NCBI RefSeq assembly: GCF_003428165.1
Contig: NZ_QLIQ01000005.1
Coordinates: 45,615 to 109,614 of the forward strand
Direction of reading: 5' to 3'
Length of the DNA stretch: 64,000 nucleotides
DNA from: Cysteiniphilum litorale
GTDB taxonomy: Bacteria > Pseudomonadota > Gammaproteobacteria > Francisellales > Francisellaceae
Shown: positions 54,646-63,750 of the stretch, piece after piece
Numbering within the stretch: position 1 is the first letter of the stretch
Layout: the number at the start of each line of letters is the position of its first letter
Program-made: the position numbers and the translations under genes
The notes under the pieces: generated by a model
The model's input: only the letters and a program-made list of their open reading frames with translations
What the model was told of the DNA's origin: nothing
Databases searched by the model: none

Positions 54646-56726
54646 GCATATTAAATTTTAGCTTACGCCGTTCTTTGCCTATGATTTTGCAAACAGAGGC
54701 CGCTGAGTGCGGTTTGGCATGTATTGCTATGATTGCGCAATTTCATAAAAAACCAGTTAATTTAAGGGGGTTAAAAACTAATTTTGATAGCTCATCTGCT
54801 GGCTTGAACTTTCAAAATCTGATCGATATCAGTGCGAGCATAGGCTTTATGGCTCGACCATTGAAATGTGAAATTAATGAGCTTAAGTTATTGCGTAAGC
54901 CTGCACTTCTGCATTGGGATTTAAATCATTTTGTTGTGTTAAAGAAAGTAACCAAAAACAAGATTTTTATTCATGATCCTGCCGTTGGTGCTGTTAATAT
55001 GAATCTTGATGAGGCATCTCAACATTTTACAGGAGTTGCTCTAGAGATAACCCCGCAAACCGAGTTCAATCTTCTAGATGAAAGTAAATTAAGATTAAAG
55101 CATTTTTTTAATGCGCTTCCTGGGCTAACAGGCGTTATATTTCAAGTTTTCATTGTATCAATAGCACTTGAGATATTTGCGATATTATCGCCATTGTTTC
55201 TACAGTTTGTAACGGATGATGTATTGGTTACAAGAGACTATCAGTTGCTTGAACTATTGTGCATTGGTTTTTTCTTATTATTAGTCATGCAGGTTTTCGC
55301 AGGATATGCCAGAAGCATTGCAGTACAATATCTTTCAGCACGATTAAACTTGCAATTAAGTAGTAACTTATTTCAACACTTGCTGAAACTACCCATTCAA
55401 TTCTTTGAAAAACGTCATTTAGGTGACATTATTTCACGTTTTGGATCAATGAAAACAATTCAGTCAAAAATAAGCACAGATATTATCGAAGGACTGCTAG
55501 ATGCCATCATGGTGCTTGGTACATTTGCTATTATGTTTATTTATAGCAAATTGCTGACTGCTATTGTCTGTATTGCATTGTTAATGTATGTGATATTAAG
55601 GATGATATCGTATCCTTATTTTCGGCGAATGAATGAAAAATCTTTGCATCTATCAGCAAAACAAAGCTCTATTTTCATGGAGTCTATTCGGTCAATTTTA
55701 CCAGTTAAGATATTTGCTAAGGAGCTTGAGCGACAATCACAATGGCAAACCAGTTATGTAGATACGGTTAACACTGGTATTCAGATCACCAAGATATCAC
55801 TATATTATGGCTCATTTAGTCAATTAGCAAGTGGTATAGAGTATATCATCATCATTTACCTTAGTGCTATTTCTGTTATGAATAATACGTTTTCTATTGG
55901 TATGATTATTGCCTATATTTCTTATCGAACACAATTTATTGCACGAGCAAAAAGCTTGATTGATAAAATACTTGACTATCGAATGATATATCTACATTTA
56001 GACAGAGTATCTGATATAGCATTAGAAAAAGCAGAAGTTGATATTGATAAGACAAGTATTTTAAATACACAATTGCAAGGACATATCACTGTGAAAAATC
56101 TCAGTTTCTCTTATTCTAGCTATGAGAGAAAATTATTTGATGAGCTTTCTTTTGAAATTCACACTGGAGAAGTGGTTGCAATTATTGGCGCTTCTGGAAT
56201 GGGTAAAACCACATTGATGAAATTAATGTTGCAACTCATACGCCCCTCCAATGGTGAAATACTCTATGATGGTAAAAATATTCATAAAATAGGCTTAAAG
56301 AATTTTAGAATGCAAAGTTCTGCAGTTATGCAAAATGACGCACTACTTAGCGGAAGTATCATTGAAAATATAACCTTTTTTGCTAATACGCCTGATCTTG
56401 AGTTTGCACAAAAGTGCGCGCAATTTGCTTGTATCCATGAGGAAATTATACAGATGCCGATGGGTTATCAAACGCTTATTGGAGATATGGGGAACATTTT
56501 ATCGGGTGGGCAAAAGCAAAGATTGCTGCTTGCAAGGGCATTGTATGCCAAACCAAAAATTCTATTCTTAGATGAAGCGTCTAGTCATCTTGATGCAACA
56601 AATGAATCTTATATTAATCAGAATATAAAACATCTAGGCATTACTGTTGTTATGATTGCACATAGAAAAGAAACCATCAATATGGCGGATCGAGTGATTG
56701 ATCTAGGAAAGTTACAACCAACATAA
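54642..56726 (+). CDS. C39-peptidase ABC exporter for double-glycine peptides
   Basis: Peptidase-containing ABC transporter of 694 residues (CvaB/LagD class). The C39 domain holds Cys23 (QTEAAECG), His96 (DLNHFVVL) and Asp112 (IHDPAVG), an intact catalytic triad. Six transmembrane helices (about 160-430) follow, then the ATPase domain with Walker A GASGMGKT (about 517), signature LSGGQKQR and Walker B ILFLDEASSHLD. It should cut the leader of the 97-residue precursor after GG and export the peptide. ATG 54642 overlaps the adaptor stop and has AGAGGAAG upstream. Confidence 0.93.
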   Translation: MSILNFSLRRSLPMILQTEAAECGLACIAMIAQFHKKPVNLRGLKTNFDSSSAGLNFQNLIDISASIGFMARPLKCEINELKLLRKPALLHWDLNHFVVLKKVTKNKIFIHDPAVGAVNMNLDEASQHFTGVALEITPQTEFNLLDESKLRLKHFFNALPGLTGVIFQVFIVSIALEIFAILSPLFLQFVTDDVLVTRDYQLLELLCIGFFLLLVMQVFAGYARSIAVQYLSARLNLQLSSNLFQHLLKLPIQFFEKRHLGDIISRFGSMKTIQSKISTDIIEGLLDAIMVLGTFAIMFIYSKLLTAIVCIALLMYVILRMISYPYFRRMNEKSLHLSAKQSSIFMESIRSILPVKIFAKELERQSQWQTSYVDTVNTGIQITKISLYYGSFSQLASGIEYIIIIYLSAISVMNNTFSIGMIIAYISYRTQFIARAKSLIDKILDYRMIYLHLDRVSDIALEKAEVDIDKTSILNTQLQGHITVKNLSFSYSSYERKLFDELSFEIHTGEVVAIIGASGMGKTTLMKLMLQLIRPSNGEILYDGKNIHKIGLKNFRMQSSAVMQNDALLSGSIIENITFFANTPDLEFAQKCAQFACIHEEIIQMPMGYQTLIGDMGNILSGGQKQRLLLARALYAKPKILFLDEASSHLDATNESYINQNIKHLGITVVMIAHRKETINMADRVIDLGKLQPT

Positions 56727-56980
56727 ACAAGGTTTAATCCCTGTTTAAGCAAACAAATTATAAGCAATCTGCTTGATTTTAAACATAACTATTGTCTAAT
56801 GCCTGTAAAGTCTTTACGCTGTATCTAACTTAAGCACTTGTGACTAAGATCAAAAACATATTATCTTGATCACAACCATTTTAACCATATTTTTTTGCTT
56901 AAGGATAAAATAAAAAAGTTAAATTACGTACAGTGTTTTTTAGGATAAACAACACTATTACTCAATAGGGGGAAGCTACT

Positions 56981-57190
56981 ATGGGAACAACTACAATAAT
57001 ATCACAACAGCAAGTCATCGCTTGTGTGGAGGATATGTTTGCATGCAATCAGAAAACAGCAGTTATTAATGAAATAAACACAAGATCAGGCAGTGAGTTC
57101 AAGAATCTATCGCCAACACTAAATTTTAAAAGCCGTGAATTTCATAATACATTGACACACAAGAACACTTTGGGTAGTAAATTGCGGTAG
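56981..57190 (+). pseudogene. Truncated gene start with strong ribosome-binding site
   Basis: Open frame of 69 codons preceded by GGGGGAAG, a strong ribosome-binding site, which suggests a real gene start. The protein (MGTTTIISQQQVIACVEDMF...) matches nothing I know. The frame runs into what looks like the 3' end of a group II intron and stops there, so the gene was probably cut off. It lies 250 bases after the exporter and could be the remains of an immunity or accessory gene, but nothing proves this. Confidence 0.4.
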
Positions 57191-57246
57191 TTCCGCAAGT
57201 CCGGTTCTACGGAGGGGCTGACTGAAGCAATTTGGTCGGTCTACTC
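57182..57246 (+). other. 3' end (domains V-VI) of a group II intron, remnant
   Basis: A stem TTGCGG/CCGCAA (57182-57187, 57193-57198) is followed by AGTCCGGTTCT, a sequence typical of the 3' strand of intron domain V. A 9-bp stem, CTGACTGAA with TTTGGTCGG, follows, capped by the GNRA tetraloop GCAA, as in domain VI. The next bases, TCTACTC, resemble the usual intron 3' end. The 5' strand of domain V (normally GAGCCGGA) and everything upstream is missing, and no reverse transcriptase gene is present. This is therefore a truncated scar. The match is by pattern only. Confidence 0.5.
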
Positions 57247-57363
57247 ACCCATAGCCCGTTTTAGGGGAATAAGCTCGACTAGTTCTTTATTGTTAAAGCG
57301 TTTTACAGCAATTCGATACATTTGACGTAAATATTTAGTCGTGTTTTTTCGATACTTTAGACC
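57241..57363 (-). pseudogene. Open fragment resembling the C-terminus of a lost protein
   Basis: An open frame of 40 codons on the minus strand ends TAG at the intron remnant. It encodes a basic, helical sequence (KYLRQMYRIAVKRF followed by ELVELIPLKRAMGE) of the kind seen at transposase C-termini. Its 5' side is closed by a stop, and no start or ribosome-binding site exists. I cannot name the family. A plus-strand open fragment that overlaps the nuclease 3' end (57456-57701) is likewise unrecognised and probably not a gene. Confidence 0.3.
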
Positions 57364-57632
57364 TCACGGGAATTAAAAAACTCGTTAAGCTAAATCGATG
57401 GGTTCAATATGCAGGAAATAAAATTTATTGGGAAAAGGTAAAGAATGACAAAAAGATGGAAAAAAGCAATACAGGCAAAAAGAGTGAAGAAACTAAAGAA
57501 GCTAAGGAAAATAGGACAGTTCAAAAGACTCAGATAACAGGAAGCAGCATATCTCGACTAATCGTTTGCTGTGAAGGTCGTAAACACATTGATCACACTC
57601 ATAGCCAAAATATGCAAAATGAAACTTACAAG

Positions 57633-58712
57633 TTATTTTTTATCATCTTGATTAAGCAGCTTTTTCATTTCCTGATATTCACGTTGTATCTCAACCTTTA
57701 ACTCCTCTTGTGTGGGAAGGTGAAATTGATATTTACGTGCAAATATCTGTTTATTATCCTCTGGCAAAGTGTATTTGACTGCTGCCTCATTTTCTCCAGC
57801 ACACAGTAGCAAACCTATGATCGGGTTATCATCTGACTGCTTGATCTCTCGGTCATAATAGTTAACATACATCATCATTTGACCAACATCGCCATGATTA
57901 ATACGCTTACCCGCCTTGATGTCAATAATGCAATAGGCTTTCAAGATAGTGTGGTAAAACACCAAATCAGGTCGAAAGTATTCGCCATCCATTGTGATGC
58001 GCTTTTGCCTACTAACGAAAGCAAAGCCTTTGCCCATTTCAAGCAAAAACTCCTGCAAATGATCTAAAATAGCTGACTCTAAATCAGATTCAGTATATTG
58101 ATGATGTTCTTTATATCCTAAAAAATCCAACACTACCGGACTCTTAAGTGCATCTTCTGGTGTTTCAATAACTTGCCCTTGATTAGCAAGTTGTATTAAT
58201 CCTTTTTCATCTTTACTGGCAGCAAGTCGCTCATATAAGAAGCTTGTCATCTGGCGCTCTAATTGAGGTGTTGACCAATGATTTTTAGCTGCTTCAATCT
58301 CATAAAAATCTCTGACTGATGGACGGCTTTCAGACATAAGCAACCGATAGTGTGTCCAACTTAAATTTGGATTAAATTCAATATATTGAGATTGGTCACG
58401 AGCCTCGTGACTAATTCGATTGTGATAGGTTAAATAAAACTGACGAATATATTTAAGATTGGAAACACTAAACCCTCGACCAAAGTGATGGGTCAATTTC
58501 TCTGACAACTGCTTTATTAGGTAAGTCCCATATTGTTGGCGATCTTGACCTTTTTGCTCCTCCATAACGATATGCTTACCTATGTGCCAATAAGCAATAA
58601 CCTGTTCATGATTAACTGCTCTTAAAACATTCGATCTAGCTTTTTTAATGTGTTCTGCAATTTGATCGTATAACGCTTCTATGTTAACAACGTCATTATT
58701 CATTACATTCAT
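57633..58712 (-). CDS. DUF1016/YhcG-type PD-(D/E)XK nuclease-domain protein
   Basis: Protein of 359 residues of the YhcG family. The N-terminal DUF1016 helical domain is recognisable by VIAYWHIGKHIV, the GFSVSNLKYIRQF helix and LSWTHYRLLM. The C-terminal PD-(D/E)XK nuclease fold (about 200-340) carries RPDLVFYH and a DIKAG core (Asp...Asp-X-Lys), so the active site looks intact. Such proteins are common in defence islands and near restriction systems, though their function is unproven. GGAG lies just before the ATG. The XPB module genes lie directly upstream on the same strand, 35 bases apart. Confidence 0.85.
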   Translation of the reverse strand: MNVMNNDVVNIEALYDQIAEHIKKARSNVLRAVNHEQVIAYWHIGKHIVMEEQKGQDRQQYGTYLIKQLSEKLTHHFGRGFSVSNLKYIRQFYLTYHNRISHEARDQSQYIEFNPNLSWTHYRLLMSESRPSVRDFYEIEAAKNHWSTPQLERQMTSFLYERLAASKDEKGLIQLANQGQVIETPEDALKSPVVLDFLGYKEHHQYTESDLESAILDHLQEFLLEMGKGFAFVSRQKRITMDGEYFRPDLVFYHTILKAYCIIDIKAGKRINHGDVGQMMMYVNYYDREIKQSDDNPIIGLLLCAGENEAAVKYTLPEDNKQIFARKYQFHLPTQEELKVEIQREYQEMKKLLNQDDKK

Positions 58713-58746
58713 TACTCCATTTCATTAGATGATATAGTATCAACTA

Positions 58747-60414
58747 TTATTCATAATAACGGATGTTATATTGATATCCTTGTTCCACCAAAAACATCTG
58801 ACGATTTTGACTGAAGTCTTGCTCATCACTATTTTTTGTCACCAAGGTATAAAAATGCGAAGGTTTAGTCTTTGGTCGTAAAATGCGACCTAACCGTTGC
58901 GCTTCTTCTTGACGTGAGCCATAGGTACCTGATACTTGTATTAAGACATTTGCATCAGGTAAATCAACAGCAAAATTAGCCACTTTAGAAACCAATAAAA
59001 CAGATAGCTCACCACTTTTAAACTGCTGATATAGTACCTCTCTGCGCTGTTGACTCGTTTTCCCTGTGATAATCTCAACATTAAGTGCCTTTTTAATCGT
59101 ATCCAATTGCGAAATATACTGGCCAATAATAAGCACCTGGTCCTTGGCGTGTTTCTTCAATAAATCCTTTACCAAAGTGATTTTATGTTTATTTTCAGCT
59201 GCGATGCGATAGCGGCTGCGCTTGTCCGAAAAAGCATATTCTTTCTCAAGGGTTTTACAAAATGGCACACGATACTCAATACAATGTGCTTCGGCAATAT
59301 AACCACGTGCTTCCAATACTTTCCAGGGCACGTCATAACGCTTAGGACCAATCAGCGCAAAAACATCGTCCTCAAGACCATCTTCACGAACCAGTGTCGC
59401 CGTTAGCCCCAGTCTTCTTTTAGCCTGAATAGCTGTAGTCGCACGAAATACTGGTGCAGGCAACGTATGGACTTCATCATAAATAATTAATCCCCAATTC
59501 CTCTGTGTAAACACTTTCATATTATGCATGGGATCATATTTCGATGCGCGGTACGTCAACATCTGATAAGTGGTAATAGTGATTGGTTTAATCTCTTTAT
59601 GTCCGCCAATATACTCACCAACATGATCCTCAGTTAAGTGCGTTTTTTGTAGGATTTCATGGCGCCATTGATGAACTGAAGTGGTATTAGTCGTCACAAT
59701 TAACGTATGATTGGAAATACACGCCATCGTGCCAACGCCAATAATGGTTTTGCCTGAGCCACAAGGTAGAACGATAATGCCATTACCACCAGCATTACGT
59801 CCATTTTGATAAAAAGCATCTATAGCATCAAGCTGATAATCCCGTAAGCTAAATTTTTGATGCTCCAACGTCACATCACGCAATATGATCTCAAGCTGTT
59901 CACCTTTAATATAGCCACAAAGGTCATTCACAGGATAGCCAGCCTTAATTAGTGCATGCTTAACATTCCCTCTATCAGAAGCCCTCACAACCAGTGCTTT
60001 TTCGGTAGTATCATATTCATACCAGAAAGTTTTTAACGCATCATCATGGGTTATTTTATCGAAGATATACTCATCTGTTACCGATAACAGCAGATATTCT
60101 TCGTCATCTGACTTCTCAAGCACTAACTTACCATACTGCTGATACCAATCGGTCATTGATTGGATGACTGGAGCAGGTAAAGGATACTTAGAGAATTTAG
60201 CCATATTGTCGAGAATAGACTCAATCTCAATACCTAATGCTGCGGCATTCCATAGTGATAGAGGTGTCGTTCGATAGGTATGCATAAACTCTGGTGACTT
60301 AACCAATTCAGCAAAGCTCACCAAAAAATCACGACATACGGTATACTCTGGATTTTGCACTTCTAATAAAAGTGTATGATCACTTTGGACAATTAAAGGG
60401 GCTAAAGGATTCAA
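58747..60414 (-). CDS. XPB/Ssl2-like superfamily 2 DNA helicase
   Basis: Helicase of 555 residues. An N-terminal region (about 1-190) resembles the XPB damage-recognition-like domain. Walker A is PCGSGKT (217-223) and motif II is DEVH (313-316). TATLVREDG contains the RED motif (343-345) specific to XPB. Motif VI is EEAQRLGRILRP. All core motifs look intact. XPB-type enzymes translocate on double-stranded DNA in repair and in archaeal nuclease complexes. It is the third gene of the minus-strand module and abuts the upstream partner gene (no spacer). Role in repair or defence is inferred from family and context. Confidence 0.92.
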   Translation of the reverse strand: MNPLAPLIVQSDHTLLLEVQNPEYTVCRDFLVSFAELVKSPEFMHTYRTTPLSLWNAAALGIEIESILDNMAKFSKYPLPAPVIQSMTDWYQQYGKLVLEKSDDEEYLLLSVTDEYIFDKITHDDALKTFWYEYDTTEKALVVRASDRGNVKHALIKAGYPVNDLCGYIKGEQLEIILRDVTLEHQKFSLRDYQLDAIDAFYQNGRNAGGNGIIVLPCGSGKTIIGVGTMACISNHTLIVTTNTTSVHQWRHEILQKTHLTEDHVGEYIGGHKEIKPITITTYQMLTYRASKYDPMHNMKVFTQRNWGLIIYDEVHTLPAPVFRATTAIQAKRRLGLTATLVREDGLEDDVFALIGPKRYDVPWKVLEARGYIAEAHCIEYRVPFCKTLEKEYAFSDKRSRYRIAAENKHKITLVKDLLKKHAKDQVLIIGQYISQLDTIKKALNVEIITGKTSQQRREVLYQQFKSGELSVLLVSKVANFAVDLPDANVLIQVSGTYGSRQEEAQRLGRILRPKTKPSHFYTLVTKNSDEQDFSQNRQMFLVEQGYQYNIRYYE

Positions 60415-62115
60415 TTATTTTTCCTCTTCTACGGCAAACTGATAGTTTTCAGCTGCTTTTAATGATTGTTTAAACGCTTGCTCATAATTTTTGCTTAAAC
60501 TGATTGTTCTGTTGGACTCATTAACACCAATAATAATGTGCTTGGCAATCAAATCATCTTTAATCAAATTAAATGCTTCCTCATCCGCAAAGTCATAAGA
60601 AAGCATCGTTTGTTTTTTTAGTTTAACTTTCCGTTTAGGCTGAGATTTTTTTGCTTTCTTTACGCCATCTTTTGGTAAGGAAGTTGCATAGGATTTAGGT
60701 AACATCTTAAATTTGTCATCATTATGCTCAATGACAAGAGAAACATCTTCATGCGCATCAAGCTTGTCAATAACTGTCTGATAATCACCAATAATAAAGG
60801 TATTTTTATCGACTGTGGCGGTCATATGCTCAGTAAGAAAATCATGGGTATATTGTGATTCTAATAGCACGCTATTGGTGTAGAGCTTAAAGGCATCTCC
60901 TTGATGGCACCACTCTTGCATGTCTGTTTCAACGTTTTGTGGCAATCCTTGAACACTTAATTGTTTTAACAGTTTGATCACATCAAGATTAGGCTCATTT
61001 GCTGCTAATTGAATAATATTATTCTTATCGATTTTAACTTGTGATATTGCTCCATGATTACTGAACTCGCCAAGCTTCATGAGCTGATGCATAAGCCCTA
61101 CTGGATAAATGAGCGATTCAACTGTAATTTCATAATTGGGTAAAACCTTCACAGTTGGCGCTGGGATAGGGTTAACATACAATAGATAAAATAACTGCGT
61201 CACCTTGAATGCTTTTAAATGCCCTAAAGATGGGCTGACATCGCTATGATATTCTTTGTCATAAGCTAGCTCTACCCACCCTAAGCTGTAAGGAAGTGTT
61301 TCTAAGAATCGCTCAACAAAGCGTCCTTCGACACGCTTAAAAGCATCGGTCATACTTTGATCAATGGTTGTCGTTTTATATTTGTCTGTCGATGGATGCT
61401 CATTGAAATGAGCATATCTATTAGCTTTCCCATAAGAATGCCTTGATGGCTTCATCTTTTCTGGAATCAATGCGTAACAATGGTGCTTATGTAAGTAATC
61501 AACCAGTGTATCGACAGAGTACCATACCTCTGGTTTAAGCGTAGCTAATGCATCAATAATCGCTAAACGCGCCGCTTCAAAATTAATCTGACTCACCACG
61601 TCTTTGGCGTAATAATACTCCAATGGGAACTTGTTTAATATGCCTGCACCATAACCCTCAGACTGAAATAACTCATTGCTCTCTGGCACCACAGATATGC
61701 AAAGTCTCTTTACAAGGGCTTTATAACGTTTATCTTCATTCGTTATATTCAGATAATCTTGATAGTCCTCTTTTGAGACTTTAATGATATTGTTTTTATA
61801 GAGTCTTTCATCTGAAGTATAACCATAAGAACCGCGCTTATCATATTGAATCCAATGCATCGCATAAGCAATACGATCTGCTTCATCAATATATCGTCTA
61901 TTATTTTCGCTATCTTCCTGATTAATGCTTTTACATATTCTCTTATAATCAGCATCGGGAATATGATTGCCTCGATAACTTCTTTTAACTTCTCTTAAGC
62001 AAAGGTAATCCATATAAGCATGCAACCATAATAAAATACGGGTATCAGGAATAATGTGTTTATATTGATCTGGATTAATGTCGATGTTTGTTTGAATATC
62101 ACTAGTCACTGTCAT
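60415..62115 (-). CDS. XPB-partner protein with Helicase_C_3-like region
   Basis: Protein of 566 residues encoded directly upstream of the XPB-like helicase. The middle (about 330-420) has a pattern I associate with the XPB/Ssl2 N-terminal (Helicase_C_3) domain: a KVLPNYEITVESL strand, then IDKNNIIQLAANEPN, KLLKQLSVQGLPQNVETDMQEW. The rest is helical; residues about 195-220 (LATLKPEVWYSVDTLVDYL) look like a winged-helix dimerisation or DNA-binding unit. A basic linker (KKAKKSQPKRKVKLKK) precedes the C-terminal ~65 residues. Mycobacterial XPB genes sit next to proteins with this domain. It probably works with the helicase as a separate subunit. Confidence 0.65.
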   Translation of the reverse strand: MTVTSDIQTNIDINPDQYKHIIPDTRILLWLHAYMDYLCLREVKRSYRGNHIPDADYKRICKSINQEDSENNRRYIDEADRIAYAMHWIQYDKRGSYGYTSDERLYKNNIIKVSKEDYQDYLNITNEDKRYKALVKRLCISVVPESNELFQSEGYGAGILNKFPLEYYYAKDVVSQINFEAARLAIIDALATLKPEVWYSVDTLVDYLHKHHCYALIPEKMKPSRHSYGKANRYAHFNEHPSTDKYKTTTIDQSMTDAFKRVEGRFVERFLETLPYSLGWVELAYDKEYHSDVSPSLGHLKAFKVTQLFYLLYVNPIPAPTVKVLPNYEITVESLIYPVGLMHQLMKLGEFSNHGAISQVKIDKNNIIQLAANEPNLDVIKLLKQLSVQGLPQNVETDMQEWCHQGDAFKLYTNSVLLESQYTHDFLTEHMTATVDKNTFIIGDYQTVIDKLDAHEDVSLVIEHNDDKFKMLPKSYATSLPKDGVKKAKKSQPKRKVKLKKQTMLSYDFADEEAFNLIKDDLIAKHIIIGVNESNRTISLSKNYEQAFKQSLKAAENYQFAVEEEK

Positions 62116-62119
62116 AAGA

Positions 62120-63475
62120 TTAATTTCCGCTTTGTTCTTTTACGGCATAGCCTGCTTTTTCAACAAACTTTTGCACCACAGGTAATTTATTCTTCGGGAA
62201 TACCATATAGTCATTAGCTAAAAATTTAACCTGATCATCATATTCAAATGCCTTGATGCACTGGGCTTTTAATCTCAAGTCCGATACCTTGGCAATCAGC
62301 AAATTTTTATGTAGTAGTATTTTGCCATGCTTCTCCATGATCCGATCAAATGACTGCTTAAGCGAAGGAGATTGGTTACACATCCACTGTACAAGTGGTG
62401 ATTCAAGCAAAGATAAATCCTGCTTTGCCAAACGTAGCATATCAGGGACAACCATTATCTTACGTGTCTGATTACCCTTTGCTTTTTGTACTTTAAAATG
62501 ACAGATCGATGTCAGTGTCTCCAGAGTGTGATACGGCACTTTAGTCATATCAACAATAAAAGCATCTTTCTCAAGCATCAAATACTCGTCTGGAGTGTTG
62601 GCATAGACAACATCATAACCACGCCCATAATACACTTTATTATTATGATATATTTTACTAAACAGTCCAAAATCGGCAGCAGCTTGGCATACATTTGCCG
62701 TCTTAAGCTCTCTTTTGGGATCTGGTAAAAAATGAATCAATGGGCTAATATCCCGTTCACTAAAAAATTGACCTGGTTTGAGTTGCGCTAAAGCAGTATT
62801 AAGGACATCAAACATGACATCAAGTTTGGGTTCAAAATTAAGGCGATGATGAAACTGAGGATAGCATATCTGATTCATCTGCCGGCGCTGCCATTTATTA
62901 AGCAAGTCTAAACTAAAACATTCTTTACCAATTTTAAGGGTATTATCACTTACTCTCAAGCTATAGGTGCTAAGTTTGGGAGCACTCCCCTGTGTAACTG
63001 CCATTGCCGTAATATGTCCACGTAAAGCAGTATCGGCAGGTAATGGTGTTTCATTTATTTCAGTTAATGTTTTAAATGGCGCTGGAATAAAAGAATAGTA
63101 AAGGCTTGGAACTTCAAAACGCCACCGCTCTAAATTGGTATCTGCATAACGCTGAGTAACAGATAGCAACCCTTTACGTACGAGGTTTGCCCATACTTTT
63201 TTAAATAACGCACCATAGCTTTGCGTATACGTACCATATCTGCCGACATCCTCAGGATATAAAGGAGCAAAAAAGCTGACATCGACTGTCTTGTCCCCTA
63301 TATACGAAAGGAATATGCGCTCACGATCAGTTAGAGACTCAATCGCATCAGGTAAACCTTGCGTTGAAGAAAAACTGGTTTCAAATACATCTTTTGATTT
63401 TGCACATTTAGCGTCAAACTGTCTTGCCTGACAAATATGCTTCATATCTGTCGCATTTAAATAATCTGTGATCAT
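62120..63475 (-). CDS. Second XPB-partner protein, first gene of the module
   Basis: Protein of 451 residues, four bases upstream of the previous partner gene. An N-terminal winged-helix-like unit (LTDRERIFLSYIGDKTVDV to LVRKGLLSVTQRY) may bind DNA. A second helical unit near residue 230 has ALAQLKPGQFFSERDI, echoing the LATLKPEVWYSVDTL segment of the partner. The C-terminal half (about 310-440) again resembles an XPB N-terminal-like fold (VQWMCNQSPSLKQSFDRI, then ILLHKNLLIAKVSD). The two partners could therefore be distant relatives. No enzyme motif is visible. Transcription should start in the region with the 14-bp palindrome upstream. Confidence 0.55.
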   Translation of the reverse strand: MITDYLNATDMKHICQARQFDAKCAKSKDVFETSFSSTQGLPDAIESLTDRERIFLSYIGDKTVDVSFFAPLYPEDVGRYGTYTQSYGALFKKVWANLVRKGLLSVTQRYADTNLERWRFEVPSLYYSFIPAPFKTLTEINETPLPADTALRGHITAMAVTQGSAPKLSTYSLRVSDNTLKIGKECFSLDLLNKWQRRQMNQICYPQFHHRLNFEPKLDVMFDVLNTALAQLKPGQFFSERDISPLIHFLPDPKRELKTANVCQAAADFGLFSKIYHNNKVYYGRGYDVVYANTPDEYLMLEKDAFIVDMTKVPYHTLETLTSICHFKVQKAKGNQTRKIMVVPDMLRLAKQDLSLLESPLVQWMCNQSPSLKQSFDRIMEKHGKILLHKNLLIAKVSDLRLKAQCIKAFEYDDQVKFLANDYMVFPKNKLPVVQKFVEKAGYAVKEQSGN

Positions 63476-63616
63476 TTATTTATCCTTTGCCAAATAACTT
63501 CATCATATCGAAATCTGCCTATAGACGTCAATTTTAAAGCACTTAATTGACAATTTGACACACCTAGTTTCAATGACTCTATAATTATGTATTTTCCGTT
63601 TATCTTCCGTTTTTTA

Positions 63617-63630
63617 ACCACGATCGTGGT
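63617..63630. promoter_or_regulatory. Perfect 14-bp palindrome ACCACGATCGTGGT
   Basis: A perfect dyad in the 275-base divergent region between the XPB module and a partial plus-strand gene. It is GC-rich against an AT-rich background, so it looks like an operator for a dimeric regulator. It also contains CGATCG with a central GATC. No copy was noticed elsewhere in the window. Confidence 0.55.
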
Positions 63631-63750
63631 CGCAAAACAGGAAATGAGTGTGTTAGCCATCAATGATCTTTTAGCAAAAAGGATTAAGCATACTCATTTT
63701 GGTCAAAGTCATATATAATATAGCTTTGTAGGTTAATTAGGTTAATATTT

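Noticed and set aside
57456..57701. 81-codon plus-strand frame overlapping the YhcG nuclease 3' end
   Set aside because: It overlaps the end of a well-supported gene, has no good ribosome-binding site and lies in a scar with gene fragments.
63472..63663. 63-codon minus-strand frame upstream of the XPB module
   Set aside because: It overlaps the promoter region with the palindrome, has no ribosome-binding site and no recognisable features.
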